Below are positions 36,374 through 47,900 of a stretch of 64,000 bases of DNA, in pieces. Below the pieces are notes generated by a model, which was not told the origin of the DNA, ran no database searches, and saw nothing but the letters and a program-made list of their open reading frames with translations. Position 1 is the first letter of the stretch. Every line of letters begins with the position of its first letter. This DNA comes from Casuarius casuarius (taxonomy: Eukaryota > Chordata > Aves > Casuariiformes > Casuariidae), in NCBI GenBank assembly GCA_003342895.1, contig PTFA01000086.1, positions 1,803,199-1,867,198 of the forward strand, in the 5' to 3' direction. The position numbers and the translations under genes are program-made.

Positions 36374-39300
36374 AAGCCTGATGTAGAAAGACTTTTAACA
36401 GTAACATCTTCAGAAAGCATAAAAAGAGCACTTCTGTTCAGTCTTGTGCTTTGAAAATCTAAATATATTTTTATCATATAAATAATTCTTTTCATGTTTT
36501 AAGTGCATCTGTTTTTTTTTCCCTTTTCAAATTTCCATTTTACAATTGGCCAAAACTGAAGTCTGCATTGACTGAAATGAAGCCATTTGCAAAGCTAATG
36601 ATGTTGTGCAGCATGTCTATGGCGAGCCGTATCAGCTAGATTTCAGAAAGGTAGTTCAATGAGTGCAGCATTAAAATGAGGGACAGCCTCCAGCAAAATC
36701 ATAATTGAACACACCCAAGTCCTTAATGTCTGCAGTTGGGTTTCCTGATGCAAATTACGATAACATTTCAGATGTGAACAGGCGCTTTCCAATAACTGCA
36801 GTGGAAAAGAGACATTTTATGCCACAAAGGAAAGAATTACCATGTTTAAAAATGTAAATAATATATGTATAGAAACCTTTTTTATGGAAATGAGGCATTC
36901 AGGATTATGTGAACAGTTTGGGCTATTTTTTTTTCCTTTTAAACACAACAGATAAAGATGTGTGATCTATTATTCAGGGCTTTAATTACAGTTCTAAAAC
37001 TGCAGTGATTTTATTTTTTAAAAAAATCCCTGGGCATAAAAAGTAATGTTTTCTGTGGTAAAGTTGAGGGATTTTTTTTTTTTCTTTTACAATGTATTTG
37101 CCGTGGTAAAAATGCAGAACAAAAAAAAAAATCACCATCGACAGAATTCAATGCTGCAAAATCATACACAGAAATACATCTTAAATGCATGGGAATACAG
37201 TTGTGTTCTTGTAAATCAGAAAAGGCCTTAGATAAATAGGTTTGACCTGATTTAAATTTAATGAGATACATAGTCCTGATTGTTAATAATTGGTTTGGGG
37301 GAACCCAAAACAATAAAAGCAGTAATCTCCTCTAGTATAAATTATATGAATTTATTTAGCAATCAACCAAAGAAAAAAAATGCCATTAACATTTTCAATT
37401 TGTTTAGTTTAAGTTAGTTATTATAAGCAAATAATTTGAAGCAAAATTGCCAGCTAGGCTTTGAGAAAGACAGTAAACAGTGGGACGATGCAGCTCTGTG
37501 ATGGGCCACTAGGTGGTACGATCCTCCCAGCAGAAAGGCTTTTCTTCCCGTCGTAAGGACCATTCATAATCATCAAAACCAAGTGAAACATGGTTTTGAT
37601 TAAAACAGCCTGTTGGCTCAATAATCTTAGTAATTTTAAAAACATCCTTAATGTGGAAGAAGAACACTGCAATGTCAGAAATGGCCTTGGGGCCCATTAT
37701 AAACAGCAACAAAATAAATAAGGAGGAGAAATGAGAGGTCATGAAAACAAAATTAAGCTAATGTTTCAAATTTTGACAATTATGAATTGTTCCTCTAAGA
37801 AGACATTAAAAAAAATTCAGGCACTATTAGATAAAATACAAAGAGAATAATTGTACATGTATGAGTTTTCCCATGGGACTAAGCATGCTTTAAAAGCAAA
37901 ACTTGCCTTAGCTTTCCCCTCTTCCCCCCGCCCCCCTGTATAGCCAGCAACTGGGCAGGTCTCATGCAAACACAGACTTGCTTCTCATAGTTCCTCCAAA
38001 AACTCATCTCTAATTCCTTTATGAACCATTAAAAGATGATGACCAAGAAAACAAACAAACAAATAAACAAACAGAAAAATTACAAGCATAGTTTCTATAC
38101 AAAAAAAATATCCCCCGTCATGGACCAATTTTGTAGGAAACAGAAACAAGCAAATATAACAAAATCTGTGTTCATAACATGGCAATATAGTTAATATATA
38201 CAAATATGTACAGTATAAAAATGCATCAAAGGTGTAACTTTTCATCCAAACAAGCCGCAGTCCCCGAGGAGAAGCAGCTTGCCCCCCCCCACTCTAAGGA
38301 TACAGGCAATATCGTCTATACAGCATGCACTTGTTACAAAATTAGTGCAGAAGCACCGAAACATTCGCCGGATAAAGTCACCGGGAGTTCTCGCCGAAAG
38401 GAGTCCCGTTTGCGTTGTTAATATAAAAAATGTGTTTAATCTTTCCTTTTTGCGATTTGTCATATATATACATTTTTTTTTTTAAAGAGAAATGAGCTTT
38501 TGATTCATTTTATTTTGTAAAAACAAAACTCTGGAACTAACACCATGGGTCACGTACGTAACCTGAAGATGCTGCCAATAACAAACTACAAACCACAGGC
38601 GCTGGGGCAGAGCAGGACTGTCAGATTGACTGTTACGGCCAACTACGCTCTATTATTTTAAATGGGGGTGGATCTGTGACGACTCGTGCTGACATACTCA
38701 AGATATTAAAAAGCAAAACAAATGTACAGAAAAAAAAATCCCAACAACAAAGGGAAGGATTAATAAGTGGTGCCTGAGCACTAGACAAAAGGGCATCTTG
38801 TACCAGAGACATATGACAGTTAAGTACCCTGAGCCAAATACGAACTGTTCAGCTTGTCAGCTTTTGCAACCTGTATTGCACGTTCCAGCATGTGCTGCAT
38901 TATAAAGTGAGAATACTGCATCGTACGTCCTGAAGGTATCTGCTGCTTCGCTCGGTGCCAGCGGTGCCCAGCTGCTGCTTCAGCCCCAGCCTCGCTGCCT
39001 GTTCCTGCACGGCTATTCCCGCACCCAGCCAGCGCGGCGGTGCGCGCGCACGGAGCTGGGAGTTACGCAGGGGTAGGGAGCTGTGTACAGGCGTGCCGCT
39101 GCCTAGGTGTGTACAGATACGCAGGTTTTGAATGCTATGTGGACCGGTTAGTAAGTGAAAACAGAGAAATCTCTCACGTGTGTGACACACTTGCACGTGG
39201 ATGTTTAAGTGCTGTAAATGCATCCCTTCACCCGGGGCCGGCACCCACACGGGGGTTCGGGCTTCAGCCGAGCGCTGTCGGTGCATTGCAGCAGAGCTGC

Positions 39301-39600
39301 GGTTTTGCAAGATTTTTGTCTCATTTTATTTTTAAAATCTTGCTCTTTTTTTCCTGCTGTCTCATCTAAGTCTAATGAAAGAATTTGTTGTCTTTGCTTA
39401 GATCAAAAAAAGGGAGGGAAAAAAAAAAGTTTGCACGGCTAGATGGTATAAACTCAAGTAGAGATGTATGACCTGCTAGGATTAGTATTTAATCTGTTTT
39501 CTCAAATAGGGCTTTTTACAAAGGCCTGAAGACATTTCATGAGCTGAGAGCGAAGATGAACTGGAAGTTTATTACTCTGCAGTAAGTCCACTGGTACAGC
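36374..39600 (-). other. Possible 3' UTR exon of a minus-strand gene (TSHZ2 by synteny)
   Basis: AT-rich, non-coding sequence immediately upstream (minus strand) of the poly(A) site. Further AATAAA hexamers read on the minus strand occur near 38505 and 39570. No TSHZ2 protein sequence is present. The upstream limit of the exon is unknown and the coordinate here is nominal. Confidence 0.3.
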
Positions 39601-39724
39601 TATTTCACTTTTTAAAATACTCTCAAAGAAAATATTGTACAGACACTTTGGTACCAGAAACAACAGTATCATCTTAAATTTTATCTACTTTTAACTTCTT
39701 GCTGGCATAGTTAAAACAACAAAT

Positions 39725-39890
39725 GGCCACTAGTGTAGACCGAAGCATACAGGGATAAAAGTGCTTGCACTGGTATAAAAGTGGTCCAGCAAAGCAAAAT
39801 AAGCTGTACCAGTATAAAGTGCTTTATAGCGATACAACTGTTTTTACATTAGGACTTTTACCAGCATAGTCGCATCAAAAACCAAGTTTT
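39725..39890. repeat. Palindromic MITE-like relic 1
   Basis: Contains gtgcttgcactggtataaaa and, inverted, ccagtataaagtgc, flanked by actagtgtag and its approximate inverse, ttacattagg. The layout (ggtataa/ttatacc, gtgca/tgcac) matches palindromic non-autonomous DNA-transposon relics common in sauropsid genomes. I cannot assign the family name. Confidence 0.45.
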
Positions 39891-40043
39891 GCAATCACTT
39901 CCCTGACATAACTATAAAACTGTTGCTGTGCAGACTGTGCTTTAGATGCAATCTGCATCTAGCTAGCAACCGCTTTTCAAAAGCATCTAGACATGTGAGG
40001 GGTCCAAGGCTGGAACCAGGAGGACAACGCTTGGGTCCGTGTA

Positions 40044-40105
40044 GGCCGAATTCAGAGGAGTCACTGTGGATTTACACCAGCAGAAATGAATTCAGAATCT
40101 GGCTT
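40044..40105. repeat. Palindromic MITE-like relic 2
   Basis: Carries gccgaattcag at one end, then gtggatttacaccagcag and gaattcagaatctggc. The ends are in inverted orientation (gccgaattc against gaatctggc), and gatttacacc is the hallmark core of this palindromic repeat type. Confidence 0.45.
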
Positions 40106-40490
40106 CCCGTTGCAGAAATCGGGATAAAAAGGAAGCACAAGCCCGCTGAGGGACGCACTGCACCGGCCGGAGAGCGAGGCGGTGCCACGCGAGGCTCGGA
40201 GCGGGGTGGCGGAGGCGGCTCACAGCGTGCCGGACACCAGCCCTCGCCCCAGCCTTTTACAGTTGTCGTGCTTTAATTTGCAAGGTGCAGAGGCTGTTGT
40301 TAGCGCTGCAAAGCCATTTGGGGGGGTTTCTTTTTTGTTTTTGATATTCTTTCATTCTCCTTCAGAAGACCATTAGAGAACAAAATCCTAAATTCTGTGT
40401 GCTTGTATAAAATATCAACTATTGCAGTAACTAATTTAAAAAAAAAATCCAGGAAGCATTTATTTCTGGAACGACTATTTAGTGCCTGAT

Positions 40491-40548
40491 CCAATGCTGT
40501 CAATGTAAAGACTTATACCGACTTCAGGTGCTGACAGATCAGGTCCTC
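40491..40548. repeat. Palindromic MITE-like relic 3
   Basis: The ends gtgcctgatccaatgctg and, inverted, ctgacagatcaggtcctc surround a central gtcaatgtaaagac and gacttcagg. This resembles the abundant palindromic element with GGCCTGATCC termini and a GACTTCAATGG core. Confidence 0.5.
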
Positions 40549-41189
40549 GGCTTGACAAAATGTGAACTGAAACCTGCCTTTCGATGTCATTTCATTCTTC
40601 GGTTACAAGCTCCAAAATTTTACTTTCTTTTTCTCTGTGGTCCAACCTCTCTTATAAAAGACCCAGTTTACACCTATCGACACCCATCTCAAACTCTTCA
40701 GCAGCACTGCTGAAAAGATATTAGTCTTACTGAAATTAGTGTCATTGCTGATCTTTTTCAGCAGAAGGTAGCGATGGTTTTGGCAAAACAAAAGTCCCCG
40801 GCAGTGGGATAAATTGCGAGGGGGAGCCGGAAAACGAGGCCAAGAAAAACATGGTGTCAGTGACCTTATTATGACTTCAAAACCCAAAGTGAAGCCGGTC
40901 TGCGGTCGCTTTGTGGGGGGGCCAATAAACAAGAATTACATCTCCATGTAGCTCCTAAACACAGCTTCCTAGGAGCAAAAATAATATGTCAGGTCGTACA
41001 GCAAGCGGATGGGCACAGTCCAGCAGCACTTTTGCAAAATATATCGAGGTGGTTATATCAATTCTCTTGCTTGGGGACAGATGGCCCTTAAAGCCTGTTG
41101 TAATTGCAACATATTGATCTGGAATCTGTGATCAATACTGTCTTTATAGGGAGAATTTTAAATATAAATTGCATCGTATATTTGTTTGC

Positions 41190-41710
41190 AAAGACAAAAG
41201 CCCTCCGGGACAGAGAGGCACCTGCGCTTAGCAGTGCCGCTGTGTCCAGCGTGGGAGCGACGGCGGCGAGCGGAGCGGGGCCGGGAGCATCTCCACGGCC
41301 GCGTCCAGTCCCAGGGTGCTGGGCAGAGCCGGCGCCAGAGCTGGGGAGGAACCGGAATGAAAAAGTATTTTGCTGCCTTTCATTCCCCCGCGTCTCCTCC
41401 ATAGGTTTGACTGAGCCTAATATTCATGGCAGCACGAAACTGAGGGCTGAGGTGCCCGACCCGGCGCAGCGCCTGCCCGCACGGACGCCGCAGCGGGCAG
41501 GATCGGGCCGGGCGCGCGTAGCGGTGAGTGACCCCGAGTAAAGCAAACCCCTTCCCCGTAGCTCGCACCCCGGGACCGCCCCCGGCCCAAATTCGTTATT
41601 TTTGCACTTTCCCTGCGCGCGATGCTCCGGATGTCCCCGGCTGGGTGCTGCCTTTGCGAGGCCGAGCCGCGCCGCCGGGCTCCCTGACGAACGGCGATGC
41701 CCCCCTCCTG
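41190..41710. promoter_or_regulatory. CpG-rich patch
   Basis: CpG-dense segment (gcgacggcggcgagcggagcg, gatcgggccgggcgcgcgtag) in otherwise AT-rich DNA. No coding exon is recognised and the open frames overlap on both strands. It may be an orphan CpG island inside the presumed TSHZ2 3' region. Confidence 0.4.
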
Positions 41711-42779
41711 GACCAGGGGTATAAATTAGCCAATAAATACAGCACTATATCAAAATACGATTAAGGAAAGAAAAAAAAAAAGACTGAAAATTAGGGAAAC
41801 AATCTTTGCTACATCGACGTGTGAGAGTTGACACAATAGCTTGTAAAAATTGCTTGGAAGGCCTCAACCCCTATCATGTTAATATATAATTATTGATTTT
41901 TAAAATGACTTCTTATATCCTCCATGATCTCTAAAAAAGCTAGGGAGGTCAGTCTTGTAAATACTTTTACAAGTAGGTAATAAAAATCACCATGAAGTCG
42001 CATTGACAAGTAATTACTGGGTAGGTTTGTTAGCTGATTCTCAAAGGTTTTTTTTTTAAACCAACAATTATTATTGTACTAATGACAGCCATTTTTAAAG
42101 TTAAGTGTCCTTCTCCCTCTCAGCTTAAATAATAAGGGCCCGGAAAAAACACCTGAGACTGATCTACTGAAATTCTTATATATTAGGCTCCAAAGAGGTG
42201 CTAATTATGTCTCCCCCTTTTAAAATATATCATTTTTTTTAAGGTGATATGGCTTATTTTGACATGTACGGTGGCAGGAAGGGAGCTACAGTTTCTGAAT
42301 AAATCTCTCAAAGCAGTGTGTGAGGGTAACAATTCTTCCTGCTTTATTGCAGCGCAAGAGCATAAACAGCTTGGATATGTGGTGTATCAATATGCCACTT
42401 GTTAATAAGCAAGGACGTGAATCATAAATATTCGGCTGTTTGATCACCAGGCTTTTAATTAATGTTTTGATGATCTCCAATAAGAATAAAAGTCAGTACG
42501 ATAGATATTGAGTAGATACGACAGAGAAAAGATGCAATGATTTTCTGTGTTACCTGATTTATATGACAGATAAACTATCAACTCATCCAGTTTCATACAG
42601 AGAAAGAGAGAGGAGAGACGTACATTTCCTTTTTTTATATCTTATTGTAAAAAAAAAAAAAAAAATCACTCAATTCAAATGTGTATCTAAAATGTTCCCA
42701 GAGGACAGTGATGCAGGCAAAATAATCAAGGTTTAGCACTGTGTAATAAAGGTTTGTGGCCAGATTCGAAATTAAGGAG

Positions 42780-43250
42780 CTGTTCCAGCACTTGCCTCTG
42801 CAGGAGCTGCGCTTCGGGAATAAATCTCGGCCCATCTCCGGCTGGCGGGAGCCGGCGCGGAGGCCGCGGGGCTGCGCCCACTGCATGTCCAGCCCCGCCG
42901 CCTCGTGCAGATTTTGGGGAAAGGAGGCAAAAACATGCCGCGGCCGCCCAGCCTCGCGATGCGCAACCGCGCCGCTCTGCCGAGGGGGAAAAGCAGCGAA
43001 ACCCCCCCGGCGGTATCGCAGGGCTGGGCCGGAGCCCTGCAGCGGTCGGTGGGAATTTTGCCGGTTGGATGCCGGAATAAGCAAGATATTTTTCCAAAGA
43101 ATAGAGCAGCGTGGGGAAAGGCGCGGGGGTGGAAACGCACGCGGTGCTCCTCCCGGGTGGAGCTGGGCAGGAGCGCTGCCTTCGGAGGCGCTCGGTGGGC
43201 CCTCGCGTTGCGTAACGCCACTTAATGACTCCGAGGCGGGCTGTGCGGTT
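42780..43250. promoter_or_regulatory. CpG-rich patch
   Basis: A second CpG-dense segment (ggagccggcgcggaggccgcgg, atgccgcggccgcccagcc). Six open frames on both strands overlap here, which reflects base composition and not genes. It is bounded at 42650-42665 by an A run and followed by candidate conserved non-coding sequence. Confidence 0.4.
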
Positions 43251-43269
43251 TAACAGCTTCGGAGGAACT

Positions 43270-43830
43270 CGGTGCTAATGCATCGATTCGGCTTTAATAG
43301 AATTTCGTTGTCAATGGCCAGCGCTCAGCACGGTGCAGGCTTCAATCTTAACCCATCTGAAGGCTCTGCTCATTTCCAGTTGAGCTCCGTTCGTTTCCAG
43401 TTGAATAGGTTAAGCAAAGACAGACCTCACTGTTCTCAATTCACTTTATGATCCTCCCATCATAAAAAATAATATCAGCACCTTGCTTTTCATGTCAGAA
43501 CTACATTTGAGCTGCTATTCCCTATGCCCATGAGTAAATCCCATAAAAGCCGCCCCGTTGTACTGTCGCTATTTTTCCTTGTGGATGATTGATTGATGGA
43601 TGAGTGCTGACACTTCAATGAAGCTATTTCGACTGCCATCTCAATCCGATGATGTGAGGGGTATATTTTCTGTCCATGCCTCATTACTTCAGAATGACAT
43701 TCCTGGAACTTCATTTACTTTTTCCCTCCTTCCCTCAAGCGCCATATTTTTTCCCATCTAGGTTATGCATGCCATAAAAAAAGCAATTTGCTATTATATG
43801 TGGCATAAGGGCAACACTTTCCCTAGGAGG
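43270..43830. promoter_or_regulatory. Candidate conserved non-coding element with tandem PBX-type sites
   Basis: Balanced-composition non-repetitive sequence with stop codons in all frames. A run of TGAT units (gatgattgattgatggatga, 43584-43603) matches PBX/HOX-like TGATTGAT sites. Its place in a developmental gene's presumed intron is consistent with an enhancer, but conservation is not tested here. Confidence 0.3.
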
Positions 43831-44312
43831 TAAATAAGAAGGGCCTTTTTTTCTCCTCCATGTTGAGTTTAGGGATCATGTCAAAATTTCCCAAACAATG
43901 CCAAAACAGGCCCGTCTGCACGGGCGGCAGGGAATACAAGAAGCATATTCAGTCTGATTTTGCAAATGCTGCACTTCAATTTTATCCTCGAACATCTAGA
44001 ATAAAAACACACCCCAAAGCCCTCTCGTATTTGAGAAAGATCCTCTTCTCAAATTTCCGCCTAGCATACTTCGAATAGTTCAGCTGTAACGGAGTAGCAG
44101 TTTACAACTTGATCCAGACTTATTTTTCCTTTGAGAATAAGGGAGGTTCATTTGTTAAATGCAGAGATGGATTTGTCTACTGCAGGTTGCTTTAGTTGCA
44201 AGGAAATGCTCAGCTAGAGTAAACAGGGCTGCGCCTGATTTTCCAAACAGTGCACTAGGTAACACGAGGTTTGTAACACCAAAATATCCTGGAAGATTTT
44301 CCGAGGGACCCG

Positions 44313-44512
44313 ATTTTAATCTGCGTAATACAGTATTCCCGTTAATAATAATGTATAATTAAGACATCCGTTAAAAATCCATAACGTTAATTTAATGGAG
44401 AAAATCTAATACAGTTCTATTGGAATTTTTACGTTAAATTAACTTTAACGGGCTTTTAATGGATGTCTTAATTAGATCTCATTATTAACGTGAATATTCC
44501 ACAAATTAAAAT
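44313..44512. repeat. Large imperfect inverted repeat / hairpin
   Basis: The left arm (about 44313-44393) and right arm (about 44437-44512) are approximate reverse complements, with a loop of ~43 nt. Shared blocks include taattaagacatcc (44356-44369) against ggatgtcttaatta (44461-44474), and gttaataat (44341-44349) against attattaac (44481-44489). By eye about three quarters of arm positions pair. It is distinct from the gatttacacc-type relics. Confidence 0.8.
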
Positions 44513-44671
44513 TGGGACCTCAAAGTTTTAATGAAAAAAGTTACAAGAACAAATTTTCAATTGCCATCTTTTTAGCCCCTTTCTCACCAGGTCTCTGTTG
44601 ATTTTAAAAGGCAGCTGTGCTTTAAAACCTGCAAATGCAGATAGCAATAGACAGGCCAGAGAGATAGCGTG

Positions 44672-44775
44672 AAGGCCAGATCCTGATCTCATTTACAGTG
44701 GCATAAATCCAAAGTAACTCCCCTGACGACAACAGAGATATTCAGATTTACACTCACGTAACTGAGAAAGGAATT
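44672..44775. repeat. Palindromic MITE-like relic 4
   Basis: aaggccagatcctgatctca, then tttacagtggcataaatcc and aagtaactcccctgac, continue into cagatttacactcacgtaac and tgagaaagg. The two halves are approximate inverted copies (tttaca-gtg-taaatc), a well-preserved member of the same class. Confidence 0.55.
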
Positions 44776-44792
44776 CTACTTTTATTCTTTTA

Positions 44793-44960
44793 TATCTATA
44801 TATAGATATTTATATAGTGATATTTATATATAGATATACCTATATTTATATAATGTTCAATAATCTAACACTAGTACTTTTGTTTAAAAATCACTCCATC
44901 GCATATCTCTTGTCATAAACTGTAATGGAGATTTAAATATATATATATATATATATATAT
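44793..44960. repeat. TA-rich microsatellite region
   Basis: tatatctatatatagatat-type sequence at 44793-44852 and an (AT)n run at 44936-44960. Confidence 0.85.
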
Positions 44961-44999
44961 CTGAGGAATAAAACAAACTGAAAATAATCCATTTCAAAC

Positions 45000-47900
45000 A
45001 AATCTTTGGCAGCAACATGGTTAAGCATAACTATTTGAACAACTTGCACAGAAGATTAACATTGTTCAGAGGTTTTTTGGCTCAGAATCTGTTTTAACTT
45101 AATAATTCTTGTACTTACTGTGATGTATTGATCCCTAGTGCAATGACTGGATTGGGCAACCCAGGTGCAACAGTAATAGCTGCACTGAATAGAAACATTT
45201 CCTTTAGACAAACTATCCCAGAGGGGTTATAAATAGGAAATGGACATTACCATGAAAAGGAAAGCTTCCAGTGTGACTGCATCTTGTGGAGCACACTTGG
45301 ACATTAAACTATGAAGAATTTTTTTTTTCCTGTCAAGTGTTACAAATTGACGAAATAAGTACATCAATGTTCTCAGTCATTATCTTACTTCAGTGGCACT
45401 TTGTTTTAGTGACAGCAAAAAGGGACAGTGGAGACCAGACAGCCCCAGTGCAGTTTATCAATGAAAATCTAATATCGTCCATAAGCAGGGGAGTGGAAAT
45501 CAATACTTCATTACCAAATTGTTAGTGAGGATGAAGAAGAATAGCTGGAGTTTTTTTGGCAGTCTTCTCGGTACGGGTTGCTGTGAGTTCAATGTCAGGA
45601 TCGGAGTGACGCGCAGAGACGGGCTGAGTGTGGGAAGCCTGGGCTGGAGAGCTGGAACTAAGGCATTCGTCCTGCAAGCAGAATAATAATAACTATAATT
45701 ATTAATTTTTTAATCATGATTCCAGATTTTTTTGAATATGTGTTTTTTCTCACTAGTAATTTCTCCTAAAGGGTCAGCATTGCTTTACGTTGCTCACCCA
45801 TAGGCTCACAAAAAGACAAGGACACACAAAGATAAAGGAAAAATCCATAAGTCCATAAATGCTCTGGGGTGAGTGGGTGAAGCCCGGGTAAACTGAGCCT
45901 GAACCTGCTCCGCTGAGTATGTCGCTTTGCACCTCCGCTTTTTCCTCCTGTTGGTTAAACCTGTTCAATAGGATGTGCCTAATCCTGCAACCAGTTAAGA
46001 GAAACTCAGGCCGAACTGGAGATCTTGGTAGCCATGTTGTGCTTAAACCACCGGACGAGTGCTGTTATTCCTGGCTGTGGTGGCACCTCCCCTCCCTCGC
46101 ATTAAAAGCCGCCGCTCTTCCGCGAGGCTCTTATCCCTTCTGCAGCTACGGGAAGCACTGTGGCCGAAGCTGTTAAGTTACTTTTGCATAGAGGCGGAGG
46201 ATGCTTGTTTTACTTAATTACAAGATGTGGCTTTAAAAATTCAGCTCAGAGTTGAGCGCTGTTTTGCTCATAACCTGAGAGAAGGAGACTGAGAAAAGCA
46301 GTAGGAAAAAAAAATAGTGGAAAAATAGGGTGAGAAATGAAGCAGGGAATAAGTAAAGTGAAAGTCAATCTGGAGAGAGCACAGAAAAAAAAAAGTATGG
46401 CAGTCGGCAAAAGAAATATGTAACTGAGAAATATCCTATGTGCTCAAGGCCATGTACACTTCAGCAAACACAGCTCAGACCCTGTGGTGTTCCCTGTATT
46501 CTGGCTAAATCAACTGGAAATTCAGTAGTAACTTTATTTAAAGTAAAATAAACCTTTCATAAAATTCCGTATGAAAACAAAAAAGTCCATTGACTCCATC
46601 TTATTTAGTTTGCTATTTGGTTTGTTTTACAATATCTTCACCTTTTCAGTTTTCACCATGATGCTGAGTTTTGCATTGGCAACCCAGACCTGCTATGGAG
46701 AAATTGTTGGAAGGGAAGAAGAGGTTTTGGCAGCTAAATGTAGAGATTTTTGGCACCCGAGAATGCATGGAAGCCAGTTTGAAATTGTGGTGAATACTTT
46801 AGGTCATTATTTCCACTTAAAAGATATTAAAAGCAATCCATGTTGACACTTTACAATGTTGTCTTTAGGTTTCAGAGGTAACGCTCCAGAGCACTTCACA
46901 CTTTGCAAAACTATTATTTTTCTCTGCAAAAGGACAAAGCTGTGTCAGTTTATACCTTGTTCAAGTTTTAAAGAAGTCAAGAAGTCTTATTATTGTAAAG
47001 CTTAGAGCTGAAAATATAATTCTGCAGTAAGCTGGGCCTGATCCTGCAGCAAAGGTCACAGTTACAGAACCACCTTCCACAAATGGTCCGAGTACTGACT
47101 GCAGAGCTGTCACAGGAAATCTGAGCCTCACATTTTCAGGTGGGGTTTGCAGCCCTAACCAAGATGGAAACCTACCTGTGACATGCTCCTTAAGTCTTAC
47201 CCTGGCATGGTATCAAGATCTCTAGTGAGTCTGCGGTGCAGAGCATCTGTGCAACTCACGGATGCTGCAAACCGAACCGGCGGGCTGGTCCCACACAGGC
47301 CAGCAAGAGGCCGTGGGGGAACAGCTTCGTGCACGAGCCATAATTCTTGATTGATGCAGTTCTACCTCCAGAATGTTGTTTGGACAATTAGGCAGCATAC
47401 AGTATTAGTAAAAGTGCTAATTCTGGGAAGGAATCTTGATTTGAAGCAAAGCAACTGGTTCCCTGCCAGCGGGAAATACTTATCTAGGGCTTGGAGTGGA
47501 AAACTGCAAAGCCAAACGCCTGATTCCTTTTCTTTTCTCTTCATTGTGAGGAAGATCCTGAGACTCTTGTATTACACCGTGACCAGCTGTAAAATCAGCT
47601 TAGTAATATTTCAGGCTGCCCCTACGTCACAAGGGGAATGCACACGGAGAAACATTAAGGACTTTCTTAAAACCCCTTGGCAAAGCTCTTCAAAGGAAGA
47701 TTAGCCAGGGTGTAGCTCCACATGAAACTCTGCTGGCAACAACGCCGGCTGCAGAAGTTCGCACCCCTTCCTATCGCGTCAAGCCCTCGCCACAGCCGGA
47801 CGTGATCCTCCGCGGCGGCAGCGCAGCTGGCTGCGGGGCTGGGGCTGTCCCCGCTCCGGCTTGCAACGCGGCCGCACTACCAGTTGCATGAGGAGGCGAC

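Noticed and set aside
42756..43253. Overlapping open frames in the 42.8-43.25 kb CpG patch
   Set aside because: Six mutually overlapping frames on both strands reflect GC content and lack of stop codons; no domain is seen.
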